From assembly GCA_020026225.1 (NCBI GenBank), contig JAHHQU010000031.1, forward strand, positions 1 to 27,516: a stretch of 27,516 nt of DNA, read 5' to 3'. Below the pieces are notes generated by a model. The model saw only the letters and a program-made list of their open reading frames with translations, searched no databases and was not told where the DNA came from. The translations under genes and the position numbers were made by a program. Source of the DNA: Phocaeicola sp. Its GTDB lineage: Bacteria > Bacteroidota > Bacteroidia > Bacteroidales > Bacteroidaceae. Within the stretch, counting starts at the first letter, position 1. Each line of letters starts with the position of its first letter. Positions 1 to 9,357 of this stretch are shown here, piece after piece.

Positions 1-35
1 GAAGTTCGGCTATACAGCGCTCTTTTTTAAAAAAA

Positions 36-60
36 GGGTGATTTGACACACCCTCCTTTA
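36..60 (+). terminator. Possible weak terminator at left edge
   Basis: GGGTG at 36-40 pairs with CACCC at 49-53 around an 8-base loop, followed by a T-rich run. It could end a plus-strand gene lying left of the window. The stem is short, so this is tentative. The first 35 bases show nothing else I can name. Confidence 0.3.
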
Positions 61-85
61 TTTTGTTGGATGAAGAATGTCTTAT

Positions 86-110
86 AAAAAAGGGCATACG
101 CCCTTTTTTT
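86..110 (-). terminator. Intrinsic terminator of the S9 peptidase gene
   Basis: A perfect 10-bp stem (AAAAAAGGGC at 86-95, GCCCTTTTTT at 100-109) closes on a 4-base loop. On the minus strand the stem ends in a run of T, about 30 bases after the stop of the S9 peptidase gene. The A/T arms make it work in either direction. Confidence 0.8.
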
Positions 111-141
111 GTGGTTTGTATGTTTATTGTTTACGCTCCGC

Positions 142-2241
142 TTATTTCTTTAACCATTTGTCTAACCAGTTGAAGAAGGTACGTTGCCATAGAATACCAT
201 TCTGTGGCTTCAATACCCAATGGTTTTCGTCAGGGAAGATCAACAACTGAGCAGGAACGCCTCTCAATTTAGCTGCATTGAAAGCGGCCATACCTTGTGA
301 AGCTAAGATTCGGAAGTCCTTTTCACCATGGATACAGAGAATAGGAGTATCCCATTTGTCGACGAACAAGTGCGGTGAGTTGGCATAACTGCGCTGCACG
401 GCTGGATTATTCTTTTCCCAGTATGCACCGCCCAAATCCCAATTGGTGAACCAGAGCTCTTCAGTTTCAACGTATTGCTGGTGCATGTTAAAGAATCCGT
501 CGTGTGCAATGAAAGCCTTGAATCGTTTGTTGTGATGTCCAGCCAACCAGTATACAGAGTAACCTCCAAAGCTGGCTCCCACACAGCCTAAACGATCTTT
601 ATCGACATACGGCTCTTTAGCAATATCATCGATGGCACTCAGATAGTCGTCCATGCAATGTCCGCCGTAATTGGTACTGATTTCTTCCAACCATTCCATA
701 CCGAATCCCGGTAAGCCACGACGGTTTGGTGCGATGATGATATAGTCATTGGCTGCCATAATTTGGAAATTCCAACGATAGCTCCAGAATTGGCTTACTG
801 GACTTTGAGGACCACCTTCACAGAATAATAAAGTTGGATATTTCTTGTTCGGGTCAAAATTGCTTGGATAGATAACCCATGAAAGCAAGTCTTTACCATC
901 TACTGTTTTTGTCCAGCGTGGTTCTACTTTACCCAAATTCAACTGTTTGAAAATAGCATCGTTTTCATGAGAGATTTGAGTCACTTCCTTGTTGCTTAAG
1001 TTGACGGTAAAGAGTTCATTAGCGTGACTGATAGAATGACGAGTGGTGAGCAACTGTCCCTCGTTGATCATGGCTACTGATGCATAGTCGTACATTCCTT
1101 CAGTAACCTGGTTCACTTCTCCCTGGAGGTTCGTCTTATGAATCATGCTTGTGCCATGCCATACTCCTGTGAAGTACATGGTCTTGCTGTCAGGAGCCCA
1201 GCAGTAAGTATCAACACCTGATTGGAATGATTCGGTTACATAGCTCTTCTTGCCATTGCTTAAATCCATTACACAAAGACGGTTGCGGTCACTTTCATAT
1301 CCATCGCGTTCCATGCTTTGCCATGCGATGAATTGTCCGTCGGGAGAGAACTGAGGATTGGTGTCGTATCCCATGTTCTTATCTTTTGCATCTTCTTTGC
1401 AGAGGTTGCGTGTTTGCTTGCTTTCCAAGTTGTACAAGTAGATGTCTGAATCTGTAGAAATGGCATATTCCAATCCTGTCTTTTTACGGCAGGTATAAGC
1501 TATCTGTTTTGAGTCAGTGCTCCACGCCAACTGTTCGATACCACCGAAAGGTTTCATCGGAGATTCGTATGGCTCACCTTCCAAGATGTCCTGTGCTTCA
1601 CTAACCTGGTTGCCGTCAAAAGAAGCGAGGAATGGATGTGGAACGGTTTGAACCCATTCGTCCCAATGCTTGTACATCAAGTCGTCGATAACCAATCCAC
1701 TTGCCTTGTCTAAGTCTGGATATTTGTCGAGAGTTGTTTGACCGTACTTTACTTGTGCGATGAAGAGAATCTTGCTTTCATCTGGAGAAAAGGCAAAGCC
1801 CTCAATATCTTTGTCGAAATGAGTTAGCTGTTTGCGTTCACTACCATCGGCATTCATTTCCCAAACCTGTCCTTCTTTCAAGAAAGCAAGTTTGCTGCCT
1901 CCCTTGATCCATGTCGGCTGACCTTCGCTGGCAGCGGTACGGGTAAGAAGTGTATTGTTAGAACCATCTGCATTCATTACATAAATTACCAAGTGGCTCT
2001 TGTTTTCTTTCACACTATAGTATGAAACGGTATAAGCAATCTGCTTTCCATCGGGTGAAACCGCTGAGGCACCGATACGCCCCATTGCCCACAAGGCTTC
2101 CGGTGTGAGGCGACCGTCCTTTACTGTAATTTCCTGCTTACCGATGATAGGTGCATCGGTAACGGCCTGTTCTGTACCTACGCAGGCTGAAGAAGCCAAC
2201 ATGAGTGTAGCAGCTGTCATGGTCATAAAATTTTTGTTCAT
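142..2241 (-). CDS. S9 family peptidase (prolyl oligopeptidase / DPP-like)
   Basis: A secreted serine peptidase of clan SC, family S9, which would cleave short peptides in the periplasm or at the cell surface. The N-terminal part (about 40-430) has repeated TolB/WD40-like propeller motifs such as SPDGKQIAY, SPDESKILF and SPDGQFIAW. The C-terminal alpha/beta-hydrolase domain carries the triad: Ser557 in GASFGG, Asp642 in HGEKD, His674 in ENHW. I chose the ATG at 2241 because it begins a signal-peptide-like stretch (MNKNFMTMTAATLMLASSAC); the Cys could be a relaxed lipobox. An in-frame ATG at 2283 would put the first 14 residues inside a terminator hairpin. The length, 699 aa, fits the family. 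It lies downstream of yidC, with a hairpin between. Exact specificity (dipeptidyl versus acylaminoacyl) cannot be read from the sequence. Confidence 0.9.
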   Translation of the reverse strand: MNKNFMTMTAATLMLASSACVGTEQAVTDAPIIGKQEITVKDGRLTPEALWAMGRIGASAVSPDGKQIAYTVSYYSVKENKSHLVIYVMNADGSNNTLLTRTAASEGQPTWIKGGSKLAFLKEGQVWEMNADGSERKQLTHFDKDIEGFAFSPDESKILFIAQVKYGQTTLDKYPDLDKASGLVIDDLMYKHWDEWVQTVPHPFLASFDGNQVSEAQDILEGEPYESPMKPFGGIEQLAWSTDSKQIAYTCRKKTGLEYAISTDSDIYLYNLESKQTRNLCKEDAKDKNMGYDTNPQFSPDGQFIAWQSMERDGYESDRNRLCVMDLSNGKKSYVTESFQSGVDTYCWAPDSKTMYFTGVWHGTSMIHKTNLQGEVNQVTEGMYDYASVAMINEGQLLTTRHSISHANELFTVNLSNKEVTQISHENDAIFKQLNLGKVEPRWTKTVDGKDLLSWVIYPSNFDPNKKYPTLLFCEGGPQSPVSQFWSYRWNFQIMAANDYIIIAPNRRGLPGFGMEWLEEISTNYGGHCMDDYLSAIDDIAKEPYVDKDRLGCVGASFGGYSVYWLAGHHNKRFKAFIAHDGFFNMHQQYVETEELWFTNWDLGGAYWEKNNPAVQRSYANSPHLFVDKWDTPILCIHGEKDFRILASQGMAAFNAAKLRGVPAQLLIFPDENHWVLKPQNGILWQRTFFNWLDKWLKK

Positions 2242-2273
2242 ATTCAAATAGAGATTTAGTGTTATATAAAGGA

Positions 2274-2315
2274 AACGTGTCATCCAGAAGCATCTTGTCC
2301 TCTGAATGACACGTT
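2274..2315 (-). terminator. Long hairpin between yidC and the S9 peptidase gene
   Basis: AACGTGTCAT (2274-2283) pairs perfectly with ATGACACGTT (2306-2315), and an inner CAGA/TCTG extends the stem after one mismatch. On the minus strand it is followed by TCCTTTATAT, so it probably ends most transcripts from pyrG-yidC before the peptidase gene. Confidence 0.7.
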
Positions 2316-2358
2316 AAAAGTTTTATAAGGTCAGCCAGGACCGAATAAGAATTTCTGT

Positions 2359-4215
2359 TTATTTCTTATTCATGCGTTCCTGACGTTCTTTTTGCAAACG
2401 TTCCTGTTCTTTCTGCAATGCTTCCAACTTTTCCATCAAGCTGCTTGTCTTTGGTTTTGAAGGAGCTTTCTTGTTGGCTTCCAGCTGTGCAAGAAGTTTC
2501 TTCTCATCAGTCATACGACGCATAACCCACATGGTGATGATACCAATCAAACTGGAGATGAAGTAGTAGTAGCTCAAACCTGAAGCGTATTCATTGAAGA
2601 TGAAGAAGAACATTACAGGCATGATGTACATCATCCATTTCATTGCAGCCATTTGTGGGTTGTCTCCCATGCTCTGCTGTTTCATCATGATGAGCTGGTT
2701 GATTACGGTCGCTGCAGAGAACAACAAGCAGAACAAGCTCAAGTGGTTGCCCAACAAAGGAATGCTGGTGCTCCAGCTGATGAGGTCATCGTATGCTGAA
2801 AGGTCATCTGCCCAAAGGAAACTTTGCTGACGTAATTCAATCGCATTTGGAACGAAGAAGAATAACGCCATAAAGACAGGAGTCTGAATCAGCATTGGCA
2901 AGCATCCACCCATCGGACTTACACCATACTGGCTGTAAAGTCCCATTGTTTCCTGCTGTTTCTTCAACGCGTCTTCTGGTTTTGGATATTTTGCATTAAT
3001 CTTGTCAACGTACGGTTTCAGGGCACGCATCTTAGCAGAAGAAAGGAATGACTTCCAAGTGGTAGGGAGTACCAACATCTTTACGATGATGGTCATGAGA
3101 AGGATTACGATTCCCATGCTCAAGCCCCAACCTTTTAACCAATCGAACAATGGAATGGTGAACCAACGGTTGATCCAACGGATGATAGGCCATCCAAGGT
3201 ATACCAAATCTTCAAGTTCCGGATCGTTGCTGTTAAGGCACAGCTCGTTGCTGTCGAGCAAAGTCTTGAAGTGGTTTGGACCGAAATAAAATTGGAAGTT
3301 GCTTGGTTTTGTGCCAGTCGGATCAAATGAAGCCAACATGTCGGCTGAATAACTCTTCATATAGCCACTGCCTTTCTGCTCCATTTTTGATTCGAGAGTT
3401 GCTTTTTCGAAATTATTTTCTGCAATTAAAACGCTAGAAAAATACTGGTTCTTGAAAGCTACCCAATCCAAAACTTCAGGAATTGTTTCCTTTTCGTCTT
3501 TGGCTTCACTCAAGTTATCAAAACTGTCGTCACTCGGCTTATAGGTAAGTGAAGTGTATCGCTGCTCGAATGTATAACCTTTTTCCATTTGACGAGCACG
3601 CAGTTTCCAGTCAATGTTCATTGATTTTACAGACGGAGAGAAGAAGTTCTGCATACCGTGTGCTTGAACGCTTAAGTTCACTACGTATGAGTTGGGCAAC
3701 AACTTATAGTTGAAATCCAAATGTGCACCATTGGCTGCATTCAGACGCATGGTCACTGTTGAATCTGTAACATTTGTTGCTTGAAAATATAGCTGATCGC
3801 TCAGGATATTTTCGTTCTTTCCTTCTAAACCGATATTCAGTGAAGCGTCTTCACCGTCGAAAAGGACCAATGGCTGTTTCTTCTGGTCTTTGTAGTTTTT
3901 CAAAAGGGCTTTGCTGACACGGCCTCCCTTGTTAGTCAATGTAAGTTCTACCAACTCATTGTCCAGCTTCACAAGCTGCTCCTCTCCTTGAGTCGCATTG
4001 AAGAACAACGAAGTTGAGTCAATCTGCTTAGCCAATTGTTCGGCTGCAGCTTCCTGTGTTTTACGGAGTTCTTCTTTCTGCTGGATAACCTGCTGTATAG
4101 AATCTTGATAGTGCTGCGCACGTGCTCTTTCTTCTTGATTAGGGGTGTTGTAGATACCAAAACCTACAATAACCGTACCAATCAAGATAAATCCCACTAA
4201 CGTGTTTTTATCCAT
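2359..4215 (-). CDS. yidC: Membrane protein insertase YidC
   Basis: Inserts and folds inner-membrane proteins, alone or with SecYEG. The 618-aa product has the Gram-negative layout. One N-terminal membrane segment lies at about 5-22. A large periplasmic domain spans about 70-340. The conserved insertase core has membrane segments at about 365-385, 440-456, 490-510 and 528-565. Lys379 stands where E. coli has the groove Arg366, so the positive charge is kept. The cytoplasmic C-terminal tail (about 566-618) is rich in Lys, Arg, Glu and Gln and probably helical, as expected for ribosome contact. It begins 29 bases after the pyrG stop, so the two genes are very likely co-transcribed. A purine-rich AAAGAAAG stretch precedes the ATG. 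Confidence 0.97.
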   Translation of the reverse strand: MDKNTLVGFILIGTVIVGFGIYNTPNQEERARAQHYQDSIQQVIQQKEELRKTQEAAAEQLAKQIDSTSLFFNATQGEEQLVKLDNELVELTLTNKGGRVSKALLKNYKDQKKQPLVLFDGEDASLNIGLEGKNENILSDQLYFQATNVTDSTVTMRLNAANGAHLDFNYKLLPNSYVVNLSVQAHGMQNFFSPSVKSMNIDWKLRARQMEKGYTFEQRYTSLTYKPSDDSFDNLSEAKDEKETIPEVLDWVAFKNQYFSSVLIAENNFEKATLESKMEQKGSGYMKSYSADMLASFDPTGTKPSNFQFYFGPNHFKTLLDSNELCLNSNDPELEDLVYLGWPIIRWINRWFTIPLFDWLKGWGLSMGIVILLMTIIVKMLVLPTTWKSFLSSAKMRALKPYVDKINAKYPKPEDALKKQQETMGLYSQYGVSPMGGCLPMLIQTPVFMALFFFVPNAIELRQQSFLWADDLSAYDDLISWSTSIPLLGNHLSLFCLLFSAATVINQLIMMKQQSMGDNPQMAAMKWMMYIMPVMFFFIFNEYASGLSYYYFISSLIGIITMWVMRRMTDEKKLLAQLEANKKAPSKPKTSSLMEKLEALQKEQERLQKERQERMNKK

Positions 4216-4244
4216 TTCTTTCTTTTTATCTTATTTTTATGTTA

Positions 4245-5843
4245 TTACTTGTCAATAGCCGCTTTGATGAATGACAGGAACAACGGATGTGGTTTTAATA
4301 CAGTACTGCTGTATTCAGGATGGAACTGTACGCCAACAAACCACTTCAAGGTTGGAATTTCAACGATTTCTACCAAACCTGATTCTGGGTTGACGCCTGT
4401 ACATTTCATGCCGGCAGCTTCAAACTGTTCTTTGTATTCGTTGTTGAATTCATAACGGTGACGATGACGTTCCTGGATGTGTTCGCTCTGATATGCTTCA
4501 TAAGCTTTAGAGTCCTTGTCAATAACACATTCGTAAGCACCCAAACGCATTGTGCCACCCATATTGGTGATAGCCTTCTGCTCTTCCATGATGTCAATTA
4601 CGTTATGAGATGTCTTTTCATTCATTTCGTAGCTGTTGGCATCTTCAAATCCCAATACGTTACGAGCGAATTCGATGGTGATGCATTGCATACCCAAGCA
4701 GATACCGAATGTTGGCACATCGTGTGTACGGCAATACTTGATGGCAACAAACTTACCTTCAACGCCACGAGGACCAAAGCCCGGACCGATAATGATACCG
4801 TCCATGTCTTTTAGTTCTTCTTCAACGTTTGCGTCTGTAAGCTTTTCGCTGTTGATGAAATGAATCTTCGCTTTGCGATCGTTGTAAGTACCAGCCTGTG
4901 AAACGGCTTCCAAAATAGATTTGTAAGCGTCCTGTAAGTCGTATTTACCTACCAGACCGATGTGAACCATTTCTGTAGCTTTGTGACGACGGTCCAAGAA
5001 TGCTCTCCATGGGCCGAGTGATGGAGTTTCACCTACAGGTAATCCCATCTTCTGAAGAATGATACTGTCCAAACCTTGTTCCTGCATGCGAAGAGGAACT
5101 TCGTAGATAGTAGGCATGTCTAAAGACTGGATTACAGCTTTTTCGTCTACGTTACAGAACAAGGCAACTTTCTTGCGAAGGCCAGTGCCTAATTCGTGTT
5201 CTGTTCTTAATACCAAAATGTCTGGCTGGATACCCAATGACTGCAATTCTTTAACAGAGTGCTGGGTCGGTTTTGTCTTCAACTCTCCGGCTGCAGCCAA
5301 ATAAGGAACATAAGTAAGGTGTACGCATAAAGCGTTCTTTCCCATTTCCCATTTCAACTGGCGGATACTTTCCAAGTATGGCAAAGATTCGATATCGCCT
5401 ACAGTACCACCAATTTCAGTGATGACGAAATCGAATTTGTACTTGTTACCCAATAATTTCACATTACGTTTGATTTCGTCTGTGATGTGAGGAATAACCT
5501 GGATAGTCTTGCCTAAATAATCTCCACGACGTTCTTTGTCGATTACACTTTTGTAGATACGTCCAGTGGTAATGTTGTTGGCCTTGGTAGTTTGGATACC
5601 CAAGAAACGCTCATAATGACCGAGGTCTAAGTCGGCTTCATGGCCATCAACGGTTACATAGCATTCACCGTGTTCATAGGGATTCAGAGTTCCTGGATCG
5701 ATGTTGATATACGGGTCGAACTTCTGAATAGTAACGCTGTAGCCTCTGGCCTGCAGCAACTTACCAATAGATGATGAAATAATACCCTTACCTAATGAAG
5801 AGGCAACACCACCTGTTACGAAAATGTACTTTGTTTCTGCCAC
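4245..5843 (-). CDS. pyrG: CTP synthase
   Basis: Makes CTP from UTP, ATP and glutamine, the last step of pyrimidine nucleotide synthesis. The N-terminal synthetase domain shows KYIFVTGGVASSLGKG (nucleotide loop) and the DPYINIDPGT motif. The C-terminal class I glutamine amidotransferase domain has the nucleophile Cys382 in GICLGM and His508/Glu510 in FHPE. I start it at the GTG at 5843, giving 532 aa that begin (M)AETKYIF, as in relatives. The same frame stays open upstream to an ATG at 5981, but that 46-residue extension is AT-rich, unlike the family, and lies across the promoter at 5895-5923. First gene of the pyrG-yidC unit. Confidence 0.96.
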   Translation of the reverse strand: MAETKYIFVTGGVASSLGKGIISSSIGKLLQARGYSVTIQKFDPYINIDPGTLNPYEHGECYVTVDGHEADLDLGHYERFLGIQTTKANNITTGRIYKSVIDKERRGDYLGKTIQVIPHITDEIKRNVKLLGNKYKFDFVITEIGGTVGDIESLPYLESIRQLKWEMGKNALCVHLTYVPYLAAAGELKTKPTQHSVKELQSLGIQPDILVLRTEHELGTGLRKKVALFCNVDEKAVIQSLDMPTIYEVPLRMQEQGLDSIILQKMGLPVGETPSLGPWRAFLDRRHKATEMVHIGLVGKYDLQDAYKSILEAVSQAGTYNDRKAKIHFINSEKLTDANVEEELKDMDGIIIGPGFGPRGVEGKFVAIKYCRTHDVPTFGICLGMQCITIEFARNVLGFEDANSYEMNEKTSHNVIDIMEEQKAITNMGGTMRLGAYECVIDKDSKAYEAYQSEHIQERHRHRYEFNNEYKEQFEAAGMKCTGVNPESGLVEIVEIPTLKWFVGVQFHPEYSSTVLKPHPLFLSFIKAAIDK

Positions 5844-5894
5844 AATATGTTTGTTTAAAAATTTATTTTTTTTAGAACTGCTTCTACAAGGTTG

Positions 5895-5923
5895 CAAAAT
5901 TATAAAAAAAAGCCGAAAGTCAA
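5895..5923 (-). promoter_or_regulatory. Promoter of pyrG-yidC
   Basis: On the minus strand, TTG (5923-5921, inside CCTTGAC) is followed after 18 bases by TAATTTTG (5902-5895), matching the Bacteroidota -33/-7 pattern with TAnnTTTG. Transcription would start near 5889, leaving a leader of about 45 bases before the GTG start. Confidence 0.65.
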
Positions 5924-6020
5924 GGCATATTGGTTTAAAACATTGTAAAACTAACCTACTTTTTTCTGAATTTTCTGCCAAGTTTTATTTTGCAATGTCT
6001 AAAAGAATTAGAAATAATTG

Positions 6021-6028
6021 TATTTTTG
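6021..6028 (+). promoter_or_regulatory. -7 element upstream of the DUF3078 gene
   Basis: TATTTTTG matches TAnnTTTG, 19 bases before the chosen ATG at 6048. No good -33 TTG lies at the usual distance, so the promoter is only partly supported. Confidence 0.45.
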
Positions 6029-6047
6029 CACCAAAATTCAAACTCGT

Positions 6048-7898
6048 ATGAAAAAACTGGAAATGTTATCACTTTTGCTCATCATATTCAGCAGTTCGTT
6101 CGCTCAGAATGTAACTTTGACTAATGATTCTATCGTAGACCAATCCAAGTTGGTCGTGCTTCCTGACAGTTTGAAAACAGGGGATGGAGAAAATGCAGAT
6201 TTTTTCGAATTGATGAGGGATTCCGACTTGGTACCCATGGATCAACCATTGTCTGTTCAGGACTCTTTGAAAAGAGATACATTGACGCAGCCCGATAGGG
6301 AAGTTCCTTCCGATTCTTTACGGCCGCTGATCCGATTGGATGTAGTGATGCCTCTGCCGTCAGAAATTGACTCTATATATGAGGATTCGATGCATATAGA
6401 TTCTCTTGTTTCCAATAGCTTCCAATCGGATTCTTTAATCATGGATGCCCTTGTAGTGGATTCAGTCCTTTTGGATGATATGGCGGTTGATTCAACTTAT
6501 GAAGTACGCCGCAGGGCCTTTCTGCGTGATTCTTTACGATTGGATTCTTTGCGCAAAGATTCTTTACGGATGGATTCAATACGTTTAAAGCAGATTGCCG
6601 ACCGAATTGCAAAAAAACAATTGGTTTCTGTATTGAGACTTCATCGCATCATGGACAACTTCCGAACTGATTATGAAGCTGCTTTGGAACGTTGGAACGA
6701 TTATTATCTTACGTACGATGAGGTGACGATGAAACCGGAATATTATAAGTTTGTAGTGCCGTTGACGTATTATACATCGTCTATTCGCAAGGCAGGAACT
6801 ATTGAGGGATGGGAGCCTGAAGATATCTTGTCAAAGGATAGAAAGAAGCGCGAAGAACGAGTACGTTTAACTCTTCCAGATCTTCGTACATCTAGAATCA
6901 TCGTCGATGAAGTTGATAAGCAGCTACTTAACTTTTATGTGAATTATCCAGAAGAAGTGAAGCACAATGAGACGGAATTTGCCGACATCTCTTTGCTGGC
7001 TGATGAAGACATGGTGGCTGGACCTCGTGAAGAGAATATCCTTGATAAAGCTCAAGTAGTAGGAGTAGGAGGCGTTTCAGAATCGGATTTGGTTGTGTAT
7101 CGACCGAATTTCTGGACTTTCGGTGGAAACGGTTATCTGCAGTTCTCTCAGAATCATATTTCAGACAACTGGTACAAAGGGGGAGAAAGTACGAAATCCT
7201 TGCTCTCAGGTTTGGTGTTGTTCGCTAATTTTAATGACAAACAGCGTATTCAGTTTGAAAACAAGTTGGAATGGAAACTCGGTTTTATTACAGCTCCTTC
7301 TGATACCATGCACTCTTATAAGGCAAACAATGATATGTTCCGTTTGAACTCTAAGTTCGGTTTAAAGGCTGTAAGCAATTGGTATTATACTTTGTCTGTG
7401 GACTTCAAGACACAGCTCTTCTCCAGCTATCAGACGAATACGGATAATTTGATTTCTGCTCTTTTGTCACCGGCTGAATTGAACGTAGGTCTTGGTATGG
7501 ACTATAAATACATAAAAGATGGAATCTGCAACTTGTCAGTCTTGATTAACCCGATCAACTACACGTTGTATTCTGTGCTGAATGATGACGTGGATCCTAC
7601 GAAGTTTAACATTAAAAAGGGACATAAACATGAAAATGTGTTCGGCTCACGTTTCGAAGCCACATTGAAGTGGAAGATCTTTACTCCTTTGGTATGGGAA
7701 TCTCGTCTTTCGTATACCACGAATTATGATAAGGCGTTGGCTGAATGGGAAAACTCGTTTACTTTCGTTGTCAACAAATACCTTTCAACGAAGCTCTTTG
7801 TCAATGGACGATTTGATGACGGTGTGAAGCGTAAAGAGGGACAGAGTTACTTTCAGTTGCAGGAAATACTCAGCTTTGGTTTAAATTATACTTGGTAA
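6048..7898 (+). CDS. DUF3078 domain-containing envelope protein
   Basis: A 616-aa secreted protein with a signal peptide (KKLEMLSLLLIIFSSSFAQ). Residues about 20-175 are rich in Asp-Ser pairs and end in a pentapeptide repeat (DSLRx) at 161-179. A charged helical region follows at about 180-330. The C-terminal part from about residue 360 (FWTFGGNGYLQFSQN...) resembles DUF3078, a Bacteroidota domain predicted to form an outer-membrane beta-barrel. The chain ends in an aromatic residue (NYTW), as barrel proteins often do. Function is unknown. The ATG at 6048 is preferred to an in-frame TTG at 6018, which would lie in the promoter region. First gene of a likely three-gene unit with the TRIC and DUF1460 genes. 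Confidence 0.85.
   Translation: MKKLEMLSLLLIIFSSSFAQNVTLTNDSIVDQSKLVVLPDSLKTGDGENADFFELMRDSDLVPMDQPLSVQDSLKRDTLTQPDREVPSDSLRPLIRLDVVMPLPSEIDSIYEDSMHIDSLVSNSFQSDSLIMDALVVDSVLLDDMAVDSTYEVRRRAFLRDSLRLDSLRKDSLRMDSIRLKQIADRIAKKQLVSVLRLHRIMDNFRTDYEAALERWNDYYLTYDEVTMKPEYYKFVVPLTYYTSSIRKAGTIEGWEPEDILSKDRKKREERVRLTLPDLRTSRIIVDEVDKQLLNFYVNYPEEVKHNETEFADISLLADEDMVAGPREENILDKAQVVGVGGVSESDLVVYRPNFWTFGGNGYLQFSQNHISDNWYKGGESTKSLLSGLVLFANFNDKQRIQFENKLEWKLGFITAPSDTMHSYKANNDMFRLNSKFGLKAVSNWYYTLSVDFKTQLFSSYQTNTDNLISALLSPAELNVGLGMDYKYIKDGICNLSVLINPINYTLYSVLNDDVDPTKFNIKKGHKHENVFGSRFEATLKWKIFTPLVWESRLSYTTNYDKALAEWENSFTFVVNKYLSTKLFVNGRFDDGVKRKEGQSYFQLQEILSFGLNYTW
6528..6584 (+). repeat. In-frame 15-bp tandem repeat encoding DSLRx
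   Basis: Nearly four copies of a 15-base unit starting GATTC encode DSLRLDSLRKDSLRMDSIR, residues 161-179 of the DUF3078 protein. Third-position differences between copies show it is old or selected at the protein level. Confidence 0.85.
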
Positions 7899-7909
7899 AA
7901 ATATTGATT

Positions 7910-8533
7910 ATGTTTGAAATGCCTTCTTTCGTTCAGATATTGGACTTTATAGGAACTTTTGCATTTGCGATTAGTGGTATTCGTTTGGCTTCAGCCAAGA
8001 GCTTTGACTGGTTTGGAGCTTACGTTGTAGGTTTGGCTACGGCAATCGGTGGGGGAACCATCCGTGATTTATTGCTGGATGTTACTCCTGCATGGATGCA
8101 AGATCCCATGTATTTGCTTTGTACCGCTTCAGCAATGCTATTCGTGATCCTTTTCCGTCAGATTCTTATTCACTTGAACAATACTTTCTTCTTATTCGAT
8201 ACCATTGGTCTGGCTTTGTTTACTGTAGTAGGAGCAACAAAAAGCATTGATTTAGGATATTCATTCTGGGTGGCTATCATAATGGGAAGCATTACCGGTG
8301 CTGCGGGTGGTGTGTTGCGTGATGTGTTCATTAATGAAATCCCGCTTATTTTCCGTAAAGAAATCTATGCGATGGCTTGTGTGATTGGAGGTATTGCCTA
8401 CTGGTTGTGCTCGCTGATGGGTATGGAGGCTTATTTGGCACAGATAATCTGTGGAGTAACGGTCTTCGTGGTTCGTATCATTGCTGTGAAGTATGAGGTG
8501 ACTTTACCGATTTTGAAGGGAGAACCAGAATGA
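7910..8533 (+). CDS. Trimeric intracellular cation (TRIC/UPF0126) family membrane protein
   Basis: A 207-aa inner-membrane protein of the UPF0126/YicG family, whose structurally studied bacterial members are TRIC-type channels; some relatives are reported to move glycine. About seven hydrophobic segments are visible. The family's two inverted halves each carry a Gly-rich RD motif: AIGGGTIRDLLLD in the first and GGVLRDVFINEIP in the second. The ATG at 7910 lies 12 bases after the DUF3078 stop; a second ATG at 7919 is also possible. The stop overlaps the next start as ATGA, so the two genes are translationally coupled. The substrate cannot be told from the sequence. Confidence 0.9.
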   Translation: MFEMPSFVQILDFIGTFAFAISGIRLASAKSFDWFGAYVVGLATAIGGGTIRDLLLDVTPAWMQDPMYLLCTASAMLFVILFRQILIHLNNTFFLFDTIGLALFTVVGATKSIDLGYSFWVAIIMGSITGAAGGVLRDVFINEIPLIFRKEIYAMACVIGGIAYWLCSLMGMEAYLAQIICGVTVFVVRIIAVKYEVTLPILKGEPE

Positions 8534-9357
8534 TGGGATGGTCGTTGTTCTGTGGTCTTTGTTTCTCTTTGGCTTCAATTGGAACGGTTTCGAGTGATAG
8601 TTTGAAGGTAGAACGATTGCTAGGTGGCATTCCATCCGATGAAACGGTAAGTAATTCAATAGTATATTTTGCAAAAGACTTTCAAGGTACTCCTTATTTA
8701 GGGGGTACGTTGGAAGCCTTTCCTTCCGAACGCTTGGTCGTGCGAACGGACTCGGTAGATTGTACTACGTTTGTGGAGTATGTTACTGCTTTGGCAATGA
8801 CTCATCAGGAAGGCATTCGGACTTATTCAGCGTTTAGGAAATGCTTACAACAGTTGCGCTATCGAGAAGGAAAAATCCGGGGTTATGTGTCTCGGTTGCA
8901 TTATTTCTCCGATTGGATACAAGATAACGTTCAGAAAGGAATCTTAGAAGAAGTCACTTTAGATTCTCCTCATGAGTACCGTTCCGTGTCTTTGAACTTT
9001 ATGACTAGGCATGTTTCTTCTTATCCAATGTTGTCAGCCAATCGGCAGTTGGTGGAGGAATTGCGAGAAGTAGAAAATAAATGGCAGCATTTTCAGATGC
9101 CGTATATTCCCAAAAATATTTTAGGAGAAGGAAAGAAGGTCTTGAAGATAAATGATGGGGATATCTTAGCTTTGGCTACAAGCATTAAGGGCTTGGATGT
9201 AGTTCACGTCGGTTTCGCTTTTTGGGTGAATGGAAAATTACACTTGCTGCATGCATCTTCTGTGAAGGGAAAGGTTTGGTTGGATGCTGTCCCGTTAGTT
9301 GATTATTCTAAACGAATAAAGTCGCATATCGGTGTTCGGGTACTTCGCTTTCATTGA
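8530..9357 (+). CDS. DUF1460 (NlpC/P60-like) thiol hydrolase
   Basis: A 275-aa protein of the DUF1460 family, an N-acetylmuramoyl-L-alanine amidase-like branch of the NlpC/P60 papain-like fold. It probably acts on peptidoglycan or its fragments in the periplasm. A hydrophobic N-terminus (about residues 4-18) looks like a signal peptide. The likely nucleophile is Cys78 in DSVDCTTFVEY. His226 in VVHVGFAFW is the likely base, and His241 in LLHASS may be the third polar residue. The start codon overlaps the upstream stop by four bases (ATGA); the next ATG at 8533 is an alternative. The gene ends 140 bases before a strong hairpin. Confidence 0.85.
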   Translation: MMGWSLFCGLCFSLASIGTVSSDSLKVERLLGGIPSDETVSNSIVYFAKDFQGTPYLGGTLEAFPSERLVVRTDSVDCTTFVEYVTALAMTHQEGIRTYSAFRKCLQQLRYREGKIRGYVSRLHYFSDWIQDNVQKGILEEVTLDSPHEYRSVSLNFMTRHVSSYPMLSANRQLVEELREVENKWQHFQMPYIPKNILGEGKKVLKINDGDILALATSIKGLDVVHVGFAFWVNGKLHLLHASSVKGKVWLDAVPLVDYSKRIKSHIGVRVLRFH

